Source: Pseudomonadota bacterium (GTDB lineage Bacteria > Pseudomonadota > Gammaproteobacteria > Halothiobacillales > Halothiobacillaceae). From it: DNA of 45,009 bases. Within the stretch, counting starts at the first letter, position 1. Every line of letters begins with the position of its first letter. The position numbers were made by a program, and so were the translations under genes. Shown here piece by piece: positions 37,677-45,009 of the stretch. The stretch covers positions 1 to 45,009 of the forward strand of contig JAJYPA010000016.1 in assembly GCA_021795795.1 (NCBI GenBank). Direction: 5' to 3'. Under the pieces are notes generated by a model. It was not told where the DNA came from and searched no databases. It saw nothing but the letters and a program-made list of their open reading frames with translations.

Positions 37677-38242
37677 CGCTACCGCTCTTTCTCACCTGGT
37701 TACGCATCGCGGCCATACCTTTACTGGTGTTTGTCTATTTATTTGCGCCGTTTGATGCGGCTCGCCCACTTTCGGCCTGGATTTTTGGTCTCGCCGCTGC
37801 CACCGATTTCCTGGATGGCTATCTGGCGCGGCGCTGGAACCAGCAATCGTCGTTCGGTGCCTTTCTCGACCCGGTCGCGGACAAACTCATTGTCGCTGCT
37901 GCCCTAATGCTACTGGTTTATTCGAACGGCGATATTTTGCTGGTGCTTTCAACCATCGTCATCATCGGGCGCGAGATATTCATTTCGGCCTTGCGCGAAT
38001 GGATGGCGGAGACGGGAAACCGGGCTGCCGTCGCCGTATCACAGATCGGTAAACTCAAAACCGTGGCACAGATGTTCGCCATCCTGTTCATGCTGAACTG
38101 GTTCCCGCTCTGGGACGTGGTGCCGGTCTATCAAATCGGCTATTGGTTGCTGGTTGTCGCCGCCCTGCTCACGCTGCTATCCGGATTTCTCTATGGTTTG
38201 GCCGCGTGGCGCGCCGTGCGGGCCCATCACAAAGTGCGCTGA
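37673..38242 (+). CDS. pgsA: CDP-diacylglycerol-glycerol-3-phosphate phosphatidyltransferase
   Basis: This enzyme makes phosphatidylglycerol phosphate in the inner membrane. It has 189 residues with several hydrophobic helices. The CDP-alcohol phosphotransferase motif is complete: D45, D48, G49, A52, R53, G62, D66 and D70 (TDFLDGYLARRW and FGAFLDPVADKL). It overlaps lpxH by 4 bases and is followed 6 bases later by plsC. Confidence 0.95.
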   Translation: MTLPLFLTWLRIAAIPLLVFVYLFAPFDAARPLSAWIFGLAAATDFLDGYLARRWNQQSSFGAFLDPVADKLIVAAALMLLVYSNGDILLVLSTIVIIGREIFISALREWMAETGNRAAVAVSQIGKLKTVAQMFAILFMLNWFPLWDVVPVYQIGYWLLVVAALLTLLSGFLYGLAAWRAVRAHHKVR

Positions 38243-38248
38243 TCGGCC

Positions 38249-39004
38249 ATGTGGTGGGTTCCGCTTCGCACCGCCCGCCTCGTGGCCCATATACTGCGCG
38301 GCAACCACATCACGCAGAGGCAAAATAAACGCGACCCGGCACGGCAAGCCGAACTGGTGCGCGCTTGGCACGAGAAAGTGTTGTGGATTCTCAATATCGA
38401 AATCCATGTGCGGGGCAGCTTGCCCGAAAACGCGCCACAGCTTTGGGTATCCAATCACATAAGCTGGCTGGATATCCCACTTTTGGGCAGTCTCGCGCCT
38501 CATGCTGTTTTTGTTTCAAAACAGGAAGTACGATCCTGGCCAGTCATAGGCAATCTCGCCGCGGCAGCGGGCACGCTGTTCATGCAACGGGGTTCCGGTA
38601 GTGAAGGCGCTCGTCCAGCCATTGCAGAAGGCCTGTTGAGCGGACGACATATCGTGATCTTCCCGGAGGGCACGACGACCGATGGCCACAAGGTGAAGCG
38701 CTTCCATGCCCGGCTGTTTCAAACCGCCATCGATTGTCGGGCATCGGTACGCCCCATCGCCATTCGCTATCGGTTGCCCGATGGCCGACTCGCCCGATCG
38801 GCGGCCTATATCGACAATGACCATATTCTGGGCTCGATCGGTCGCATACTCGCCACACGCAGATTGATCGCAGAGGTCTATCTGCTTGAAACCATCGACA
38901 CACACGAACCAACAACTCGCAACCAGTTGGCCGAGTTGGCTCAACAGCGCATATCCCAAGCAATACACCCGTCAATCAAGCGCCAAACCGACACTAATCC
39001 TTAA
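38249..39004 (+). CDS. plsC: 1-acyl-glycerol-3-phosphate acyltransferase
   Basis: This is a 251-residue membrane-bound acyltransferase of the PlsC family, which makes phosphatidic acid. The catalytic HX4D motif is SNHISWLD, and FPEGTTTDG is the glycerol-phosphate-binding block. There is no multi-span region; only weakly hydrophobic segments are present. The position after lpxH and pgsA groups three membrane-lipid steps. A second lysophospholipid-type acyltransferase role (OlsA-like) is possible. Confidence 0.87.
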   Translation: MWWVPLRTARLVAHILRGNHITQRQNKRDPARQAELVRAWHEKVLWILNIEIHVRGSLPENAPQLWVSNHISWLDIPLLGSLAPHAVFVSKQEVRSWPVIGNLAAAAGTLFMQRGSGSEGARPAIAEGLLSGRHIVIFPEGTTTDGHKVKRFHARLFQTAIDCRASVRPIAIRYRLPDGRLARSAAYIDNDHILGSIGRILATRRLIAEVYLLETIDTHEPTTRNQLAELAQQRISQAIHPSIKRQTDTNP

Positions 39005-39037
39005 TGGTTATAAGCCATTTCAGGTGTTCATCAGCAC

Positions 39038-39066
39038 TTGGAGCGTATACCATCAATTTCTTTAAC
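39038..39066 (+). promoter_or_regulatory. Candidate promoter of the DUF481 gene
   Basis: TTGGAG (39038-39043) and TTTAAC (39061-39066) are separated by 17 bases. Each matches the sigma-70 consensus at 4 of 6 positions. The likely start site is about 15 bases before the gene. Confidence 0.3.
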
Positions 39067-39085
39067 ATGATCAAGGGTTGTTCTT

Positions 39086-39838
39086 ATGCCGATTTATCGG
39101 AAATCTCTAGTCATTCTCCTCACCAGTTTGGGCACATTTGTTTTACTTCTATCGACGGCGCATGCGGCCGAGAAGACAGACAAGAAAACCTCATCCTGGT
39201 CAGGTTCCGCCGAACTCGGTGCATCCGTGTCCACGGGCAATAGCCGGACCAGTAACGTCAATGGGAAGCTTCAGCTCGAGTACGAAAGCGGCCCTTGGTC
39301 ACATCGCTTCAAGCTCAGTAGCCTGCAAGCCAGTGAAGATGGAAATTCAACGGCTAACCGGACCGTTGGAGAATTGTCGACTCATTACGATCTCAATCCG
39401 CGTAACTACGCTTTCGATACGCTCCGCGCGAGTCATGATGCCTTCTCTGGTTACAGCTATCAGGCTGCGATCGCCGCAGGTCTGGGACATAAACTCTGGG
39501 TATCCGACCGGGGGGGCTTGAGCGTCGAAGCCGGCCCGGGCTATCGTCGTTCCAAGTTAATGGACGGGCCGGCAGAGAATAATCTGATCGGTCTGGCCAA
39601 GGGCGATTTCAGCTACAAGATTTCAGAGACAGCAACATTCGAACAGACTTTGCTGGTGCTCGGCGGCGCGGCCAATACGGAACTAGAATCGGTGAGCGGA
39701 CTGAGTGTGAATCTCACCAAAACCATGGCGCTGAAGGTTGCCTATACCGTTCAACACAACACGAATGTCCCGGCCGACAAGAAGAAAACCGATACCTTCA
39801 CTTCGGTCAATCTGGTGTACGCCTTCGGTGACAATTGA
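39086..39838 (+). CDS. DUF481 outer-membrane beta-barrel protein
   Basis: This 250-residue protein has a signal peptide ending AHA|AE (about residue 27). The mature part is rich in alternating beta strands (WSGSAELGASVSTGNSRTSN, a DUF481 hallmark) and ends in YAFGDN. It is related to E. coli YdiY, a salt-inducible outer-membrane protein of unknown function. AAGGG lies upstream of the ATG. It precedes ovoA by 66 bases without a clear terminator. Confidence 0.87.
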   Translation: MPIYRKSLVILLTSLGTFVLLLSTAHAAEKTDKKTSSWSGSAELGASVSTGNSRTSNVNGKLQLEYESGPWSHRFKLSSLQASEDGNSTANRTVGELSTHYDLNPRNYAFDTLRASHDAFSGYSYQAAIAAGLGHKLWVSDRGGLSVEAGPGYRRSKLMDGPAENNLIGLAKGDFSYKISETATFEQTLLVLGGAANTELESVSGLSVNLTKTMALKVAYTVQHNTNVPADKKKTDTFTSVNLVYAFGDN

Positions 39839-39904
39839 AACGCGCACCGTCTACACTCCAGACTTATCTTAATTTCGGGCTTGCTGGCCCCACGGAGTTT
39901 TTGA

Positions 39905-42022
39905 ATGTCCTTTATCTGCCCACCCCGACTGGATGGCACAGATGTGGAAGCAAAGCGTGAAGAAATTCGTGCCTATATGCATACCACAATGGATACCTTT
40001 GAGCGGTTGTTCGGCCTGTTTATCGACGATAGCGTGTTCTACCAGCGACCCGAATCGCTGCGCCACCCACACATATTCTATTTCGGCCATACGTCCGTAT
40101 TCTTCGTCAATAAACTGATTCTTGCAAAATTGCTTCCTGAACGAATCAATCCCCGGCTGGAATCGGTGTTTGCTGTTGGTGTGGACGAGATGAGCTGGGA
40201 TGATCTGAACGAAGCGCATTACGACTGGCCAACCGTCGAGGAAACCAGAGCCTACCGCCAGCAGGTCAGGGCCGCCGTCGATCAGCTCATCCGAACACTG
40301 CCGCTCAGTCTGCCTATTGATTGGGATTCCCCTTTCTGGCCAATCCTGATGGGTATCGAGCATGAACGTATTCATCTGGAAACCTCCTCTGTTCTAATTC
40401 GTCAGACACCCATCGAGTCGGTGCGGCCTCAACCGGCCCACTGGCCGGTCTGCGAGGACGTGGGGCCGAACCATTCAAACGAGCTGATTCCCGTGCCTGC
40501 CGGAAAGGTCACCTTGGGGAAGCACGATCGGTTCTACGGCTGGGATAATGAATACGGTCGCCACGAGGCGCAAATCCCCGCCTTCTCTGCCAGCCGTTTT
40601 TTGGTCAGCAATGGTGAGTTTCTTGAATTTGTTCGGGATGGCGGTTATCACCACGATTCTTATTGGGGTGAAGAAGGTTTGGCATGGCGGCAATTTCGGC
40701 AACCGGAACATCCCATATTCTGGATTGCAGATTCCACACAGCCAAATGGATTCCGCCACCGCACACTCGCAACAGAAATCCCACTGCCCCTGAACTGGCC
40801 GGTCGATGTCAATCAACTGGAAGCCGAAGCCTTCTGTAACTGGTTATCAGCTAAAACCGGTAAAACAATTCGACTTCCGTTCGAAGATGAATGGTATCGG
40901 CTTCTGGATGAAACAGATATCCCCGATCAAGGCGTCTGGGACGGCATTCCTCCGGGCAATATTGCGCTGGGTTATGAGGCCAGCGCCTGCCCGGTGAACC
41001 GCTTCCGGCAGGGGGACTTTTACGATGTGGTCGGTAATGTCTGGCAGTGGACGAACACACCGATTTATCCCTTCGAAGGCTTCGAGGTTCATCCGCTTTA
41101 TGACGATTTCACCACGCCAACTTTCGATGGCAAACACAATCTGATCAAAGGCGGTTCATTCATCAGCACAGGCAACGAAGCGCTCCAGTCGGCCCGCTAT
41201 GCCTTTCGGCGGCACTTCTTTCAACTCGCCGGTTTTCGCTATGTGCACAGCGATTATGTCGAGCGCATTAACGCCAGCGTGTACGAAACCGACGCATTGG
41301 TGAGCCAATACGCCGAATTCGGCTGGGGGTCGCGTTATTTTGAAGTGCCCAATTTCCCTGCCGAATGTGCGCGGCTTTGCCTTGACGCGATGGCAAACAA
41401 ACCCAAACGCCGTGCGCTCGACATCGGATGCGCCACCGGTCGCAGCAGCTTTGAACTGGCAAGCGTGTTTGATGAAGTCACAGGTCTGGATTTCTCCGCC
41501 CGCTTCGTGCGCGTTGCCGAGCAGATGAAAACCGAGGGTCGGATTCGTTATACCTTACCCACGGAAGGTGAGCTGGTCGAATTCCGCGAAGCCACCCTGC
41601 CCGCCCACTTGGCGTCAACACCCGAAAAAGTCAGCTTCTGGCAAGCCGATGCCTGCAACCTTAAACCTCAATTTACCGGCTACGATTTGATTTTTGCCGG
41701 TAATTTGATCGATCGACTCTACGATCCGGGCAAATTCCTGCGCGATGCCGCAGAACGCCTAAATCCCGGCGGTCTGCTGATCCTGACCTCACCCTACACA
41801 TGGTTGGAAGAACACACGCCCAAAGAACAGTGGCTGGGCGGTATTCGTCAGGATGGCGAATCGATTACCAGTTTCGAGGGTCTTTCCCAGCGACTGCAAG
41901 CTCAATTCAGGCTGATTTCCCGGCAGGACGTGCCCTTCGTCATCCGCGAAACGGCGCGTAAATTCCAGCACAGCATCGCGGAGATGACGATCTGGGAAAA
42001 AAAGAATGACCCAAAAAAATGA
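39905..42022 (+). CDS. ovoA: 5-histidylcysteine sulfoxide synthase (OvoA)
   Basis: This is the first enzyme of ovothiol A synthesis: a non-haem iron sulfoxide synthase that joins cysteine to the C5 of histidine. It has 705 residues. The N-terminal DinB-like part carries the likely iron ligands: HPHIFYFGHTS (H62) and IEHERIHLET (H153, H157). An FGE-type sulfatase-modifying domain follows (GKVTLGKHDRFYGWDNEYGR; NVWQWTNTPIYPFEG; GGSFISTGNEALQSARYAFR). The last ~200 residues are a SAM methyltransferase (ALDIGCATGRSSFELA), the domain thought to make the final N-methyl group. GGAG lies 7 bases before the ATG. It overlaps the next gene in ATGA. It is longer than EgtB, which supports OvoA over ergothioneine synthesis. 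Confidence 0.93.
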   Translation: MSFICPPRLDGTDVEAKREEIRAYMHTTMDTFERLFGLFIDDSVFYQRPESLRHPHIFYFGHTSVFFVNKLILAKLLPERINPRLESVFAVGVDEMSWDDLNEAHYDWPTVEETRAYRQQVRAAVDQLIRTLPLSLPIDWDSPFWPILMGIEHERIHLETSSVLIRQTPIESVRPQPAHWPVCEDVGPNHSNELIPVPAGKVTLGKHDRFYGWDNEYGRHEAQIPAFSASRFLVSNGEFLEFVRDGGYHHDSYWGEEGLAWRQFRQPEHPIFWIADSTQPNGFRHRTLATEIPLPLNWPVDVNQLEAEAFCNWLSAKTGKTIRLPFEDEWYRLLDETDIPDQGVWDGIPPGNIALGYEASACPVNRFRQGDFYDVVGNVWQWTNTPIYPFEGFEVHPLYDDFTTPTFDGKHNLIKGGSFISTGNEALQSARYAFRRHFFQLAGFRYVHSDYVERINASVYETDALVSQYAEFGWGSRYFEVPNFPAECARLCLDAMANKPKRRALDIGCATGRSSFELASVFDEVTGLDFSARFVRVAEQMKTEGRIRYTLPTEGELVEFREATLPAHLASTPEKVSFWQADACNLKPQFTGYDLIFAGNLIDRLYDPGKFLRDAAERLNPGGLLILTSPYTWLEEHTPKEQWLGGIRQDGESITSFEGLSQRLQAQFRLISRQDVPFVIRETARKFQHSIAEMTIWEKKNDPKK

Positions 42023-43215
42023 TCACAGAGCCTAAACCTGATTTCACGCAGGGCGTTGACCGAGCCGGTACCGATTGCGTCAAATACGACGCACGTGCGG
42101 CCAGGTTCGGTCGGGCTGATGTCATTCCGCTTTGGGTTGCGGATATGGATTTCCCGGTACCCGCAGCCGTACAAAATGCGCTTGAAGCCCGCGCAGCACA
42201 TCCCGTCTATGGTTATGCAATCTACCCGCCCGAATTTTATTCTGCCATTGGGGGCTGGTTAGCCACCCGTCATGGATGGGATGTCGATACCAAATCCATC
42301 CTGCCCTTGCCGGGTGTTGTAGCTACCTTGAGTTTATTGGTGCATTTGTTCAGTCAACCGGGCGATGGTGTGCTCGTACAAACACCGGTGTATCCCCCCA
42401 TTCATCAAATGCCCGTCAGCCATCATCGGCGCCTGCTGGAAAATACACTGCGCTGGACACCCGAAGGGTATGAAATCGACTGGGACGATTTCACAGCGAA
42501 AGCGCGACAGGCGCGGCTATTCATTCTCTGCTCGCCGCACAACCCGGTTGGACGGGTCTGGCGACGCGAAGAATTGGCACGAATGGCCCAAATTTGTATC
42601 GATGCGGGTGTCTTGATTCTTGTCGATGAGATTCACGCTGATCTTGTGTACGAACCCAATCGGCATATCCCGATTGCCTCGCTCTCGCCCGAAATAGCCG
42701 CCAACTGCATCACACTGAATGCACCCTCCAAAACCTTCAATATCGCTGGGCTGAACACCGCTTTTGCCGTGATTGAAAACCAGGAGCTTCGCCGACAGGT
42801 ACAAGAAAGCGTCATCAATGCGGGTTTGGGTTCCGGCAATGTTTTTGGCATTACCGCATTGATTGCAGCCTACCAATTCGGCTCGGACTGGTTGAACGGA
42901 TTAATGCGTCAACTCGAAGCGAATCGTAATCGGGTATGCCGTATTTTTGCAGCGGAAGATCTGGGGATCAACGTCACTTCGCCCGAAGCGACGTTTCTGC
43001 TCTGGCTGGACTGCCGTGTTCTGATGCAAAGACTCAAGCTATACGATGACGCTGCACTTTCAGATTTTTTTGTCAAACAGGCCGGGTTGGGGCTCAATCC
43101 GGGCATCAGCTTCGGTCAAGCGGGCAGCGGTTTTATGCGGCTTAATATCGGCTGCCCGCCGGATACCCTGACGCGTTCACTCGACCAATTACGAAAGGCG
43201 ATTTTGTCTGCTTGA
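42019..43215 (+). CDS. ovoB: PLP-dependent C-S lyase (MalY/PatB, OvoB-like)
   Basis: This is a fold-I PLP enzyme of 398 residues from the MalY/PatB group. The PLP lysine is K238 in NAPSKTFNIAGL, and VADMDFPVP, CSPHNPVGRVW and DEIHADL are typical. In ovothiol synthesis OvoB cleaves the histidylcysteine sulfoxide to 5-thiohistidine, so a coupled C-S lyase directly after ovoA (4-base overlap) is its best assignment. A general cystathionine beta-lyase role is the alternative. Confidence 0.88.
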   Translation: MITEPKPDFTQGVDRAGTDCVKYDARAARFGRADVIPLWVADMDFPVPAAVQNALEARAAHPVYGYAIYPPEFYSAIGGWLATRHGWDVDTKSILPLPGVVATLSLLVHLFSQPGDGVLVQTPVYPPIHQMPVSHHRRLLENTLRWTPEGYEIDWDDFTAKARQARLFILCSPHNPVGRVWRREELARMAQICIDAGVLILVDEIHADLVYEPNRHIPIASLSPEIAANCITLNAPSKTFNIAGLNTAFAVIENQELRRQVQESVINAGLGSGNVFGITALIAAYQFGSDWLNGLMRQLEANRNRVCRIFAAEDLGINVTSPEATFLLWLDCRVLMQRLKLYDDAALSDFFVKQAGLGLNPGISFGQAGSGFMRLNIGCPPDTLTRSLDQLRKAILSA

Positions 43216-43217
43216 AT

Positions 43218-43793
43218 TTAGCGTGATGCTTTGCGCCAATAGACCATGCTGCCGTCTGCCTCACCCAGTATCCTGGCAAGGATAAACAGCGCATCAGAAA
43301 GCCGATTGAGATACACCGCAACGGGCTCGGTCGAGGCATCTTCTGCCACCAACGCCCATAGATTCCGCTCGGCACGCCGGGCCGTTACACGGGCAATGTG
43401 CGATTGGGCTAGTGTGACTGATCCGCCCGGCAGGATGAACTCCTTGAGGGGCGGCAAACCGGCGTTGCTTTGCTCCACCCATTGTTCTAGCGCATTCAAA
43501 TCCGGCAGCATGGAGCTATCGGCCAGACTCGCCATGGCAATAAAACCGCCCAAGTCGAACAGCGCGTGTTGTTGTACTTCCAGAAACAAATCGAGGCGGG
43601 GGGCATCCACAGGCTTCATGTAACTACGCAACAAACCGATATGCGCATTGAGTTCATCCAGCTCACCCAGAGCCACGACACGCGGGTGTGTTTTTGGAAG
43701 GCGCGCGCCATCCGCCATGCCAGTCATCCCGCCATCTCCGGTTCGCGTGACAATACGTGTAAGGCGGTTTTTGGAATCTGTAGAATCGCTCAT
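43218..43793 (-). CDS. Cob(I)alamin adenosyltransferase (PduO type)
   Basis: This enzyme transfers the adenosyl group of ATP to cob(I)alamin. It has 191 residues from ATG 43793. The family motifs are TRIVTRTGDGGMTGMADG (ATP-binding), GELDELNAHIGLL, and RRAERNLWAL with NRLSDALFILAR near the end. An alternative GTG at 43808 overlaps the upstream stop in GTGA and would add five residues; neither has a clear binding site. It is convergent with ovoB, with 2 bases between stops, and downstream of a membrane protein gene. Confidence 0.92.
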   Translation of the reverse strand: MSDSTDSKNRLTRIVTRTGDGGMTGMADGARLPKTHPRVVALGELDELNAHIGLLRSYMKPVDAPRLDLFLEVQQHALFDLGGFIAMASLADSSMLPDLNALEQWVEQSNAGLPPLKEFILPGGSVTLAQSHIARVTARRAERNLWALVAEDASTEPVAVYLNRLSDALFILARILGEADGSMVYWRKASR

Positions 43794-43804
43794 CAATGAC
43801 CCGT

Positions 43805-44350
43805 TCACGCTGATGGTGGCGACATGGGCATGGAGCCGTTCGTCGGCACATCCGTCGGGTGATTGATTTCATGACCGATCAGCGCCTGAATGGCGTAAAC
43901 CCACATCGCGCCGAGACCGTAAATCAAACCCGCAACAACACCCATATCAACAATGCCACGCCATGGCTGGGGTAGCCAATGGACAGCGACAATCAACACA
44001 ACAATGCCCGTCGTCACCGAAATGGCGACAATACGGCGCTTGCGTGTGGCGTGGATGTATCCCATGCAATACAACGGCGCCAGTAGGACGTGCCACCAGA
44101 CCGGGTTTTGAGCCAGATGAGCCGCACGAGCGACAACCCGGGGCGAAAAACCTTTCTGGAACCCTTTAAAGCCCTCGCCATAGAGCATGAACACCATCCA
44201 GAAGACAAAGAAAGCCATTTCGTACCAGCGCCATGGTTCGTGTGTGGCCTCAAGCGCGAAGGGATAGACCCGATACACCGCCCAACCCAGCAGTGCGGTT
44301 AGCCCCAACACCCCCCACGCCGCGCCGACGCGTCCCCAAAACTTCTGCAT
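43805..44350 (-). CDS. Hypothetical membrane protein, five helices
   Basis: This 181-residue protein has about five hydrophobic segments (near 12-32, 43-58, 82-98, 106-125 and 132-155). It has a basic loop with ATRKRR and a polar tail ending SPPSA. No family was recognised. It is directly upstream of the adenosyltransferase gene, with starts and stops nearly touching, so both are probably one transcript. A functional link to cobalamin is not shown. Confidence 0.75.
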   Translation of the reverse strand: MQKFWGRVGAAWGVLGLTALLGWAVYRVYPFALEATHEPWRWYEMAFFVFWMVFMLYGEGFKGFQKGFSPRVVARAAHLAQNPVWWHVLLAPLYCMGYIHATRKRRIVAISVTTGIVVLIVAVHWLPQPWRGIVDMGVVAGLIYGLGAMWVYAIQALIGHEINHPTDVPTNGSMPMSPPSA

Positions 44351-44533
44351 AATAATCGCCTCTCAATCACCATCCGCGGCTCGGCGCCACGAATGCAATA
44401 TTTACCGGTAAGATGATTTCCGAACTTCTACAATCAAACGGAAACAAGCAGCCAAACTGATCAGAAAAATCCATCGTGGATGTATTCAGATCTTTCGTTT
44501 AAGAAGATAGCGCGAGAAACCATTAGTTCCACA

Positions 44534-45009
44534 ATGAATAAAAATACCCGCCGTCTGTTTTTCCAGCGACTGGCCGCACAACGCCCGAACCCGAAAACCG
44601 AACTGTTATTCGATACTGGGTTCGAGCTCCTGATCGCCGTTATGCTCTCCGCGCAATCGACCGATGTGGCGGTGAACAAAGTCACTCGCCGATTATATCC
44701 GGTTGCCAACACGCCAGAAGCCCTATTGGCGCTGGGTGAGGAACAACTGGAATCTTATCTGAAAACATTGGGTTTATATCGTGCCAAAACCCGCAATGTT
44801 CTAGCCACCTGCCAGATCCTGCTGGAGCAATACGCCAGCGAGGTACCACGCGATCGCGCAGCACTGGAATCGTTACCCGGCGTCGGTCGCAAGACGGCAA
44901 ATGTCGTACTCAATACCCTGTTTCGTGAACCGGTCATGGCGGTGGACACGCATATCTTCCGTGTGGCCAATCGCACAGGGCTTGCGCCAGGAAAAACCGT
45001 GCTCGCGGT
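44534..45009 (+). CDS. nth: Endonuclease III, 5' part
   Basis: This is a base-excision-repair glycosylase/AP lyase that removes oxidised pyrimidines. The window holds the first 158 residues; the gene runs past the end. From the ATG at 44534 the text aligns with E. coli Nth: ELLIAVMLSAQSTDVAVNK, LYPVANTPEALLALG, the helix-hairpin-helix LPGVGRKTANVVL with the catalytic lysine, and AVDTHIFRVANRTG with the catalytic aspartate. The iron-sulfur cluster part lies beyond the window. The start is supported by MNK at the N-terminus as in E. coli. Confidence 0.95.
   Translation, partial: MNKNTRRLFFQRLAAQRPNPKTELLFDTGFELLIAVMLSAQSTDVAVNKVTRRLYPVANTPEALLALGEEQLESYLKTLGLYRAKTRNVLATCQILLEQYASEVPRDRAALESLPGVGRKTANVVLNTLFREPVMAVDTHIFRVANRTGLAPGKTVLA

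Overview
The window looks like chromosome from a chemolithoautotrophic gammaproteobacterium, most like a Halothiobacillus-type sulfur oxidiser. The main reasons are a form II RuBisCO gene (cbbM) with its CbbQ/CbbO activase genes and two CbbR-type LysR regulators, and gammaproteobacterial-type housekeeping genes (cysS, lpxH, greB, nth, initiator tRNA). The genus is inferred from gene content and protein resemblance, not from a search.

Layout. 1-5026: an efflux operon (outer-membrane lipoprotein, MacA-like adaptor, separate MacB-like ATPase and permease) with 4-nt overlaps. 5027-5740: a gene-free stretch with DnaA-box-like sites, an AT-rich tract and a chain of hairpins, followed by an MgtC/DUF4010 membrane protein. 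7101-18083: a divergent glycogen locus. malQ, a GH57 hydrolase and glgC run leftward with 1-nt overlaps; glgB, glgA and a DUF1631-like gene run rightward. 18207-21886: a small orphan gene, then a leftward copper set (copA, DUF302, copZ, glutaredoxin). 22212-28901: cbbR, divergent cbbM, cbbQ, cbbO and a second cbbR. 29117-29193: initiator tRNA-fMet. 29378-34474: a leftward group (DHH phosphoesterase, greB, Orn/Lys/Arg decarboxylase, galE). 34535-34805: a 271-bp inverted-repeat element (MITE-like). 34825-39004: cysS, then ppiB, lpxH, pgsA, plsC. 39086-45009: a DUF481 outer-membrane protein, the ovothiol pair ovoA-ovoB, a PduO-type cobalamin adenosyltransferase with a membrane protein, and the 5' part of nth.

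How it fits together. CO2 fixation (CbbM with CbbQO) can feed carbon storage as glycogen. Copper export, the predicted ovothiol pathway and an efflux pump fit life in a metal- and oxidant-rich habitat.

The most unusual signal is a repeat family not explained by genes. Copies at 201-279, 5623-5701 and 11802-11880 each have a 79-nt core that aligns without gaps and folds as three consecutive hairpins. The first and third copies are close relatives. The second has largely different stem sequences, but both sides of the stems change together, giving about 11 compensated base pairs. The third hairpin of the 5623 copy recurs as an identical 30-nt piece in the cbbM leader (23221-23250). All four lie upstream of rightward genes. 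The second structural curiosity is the MITE-like element, whose two internal arms are inverted relatives of each other.
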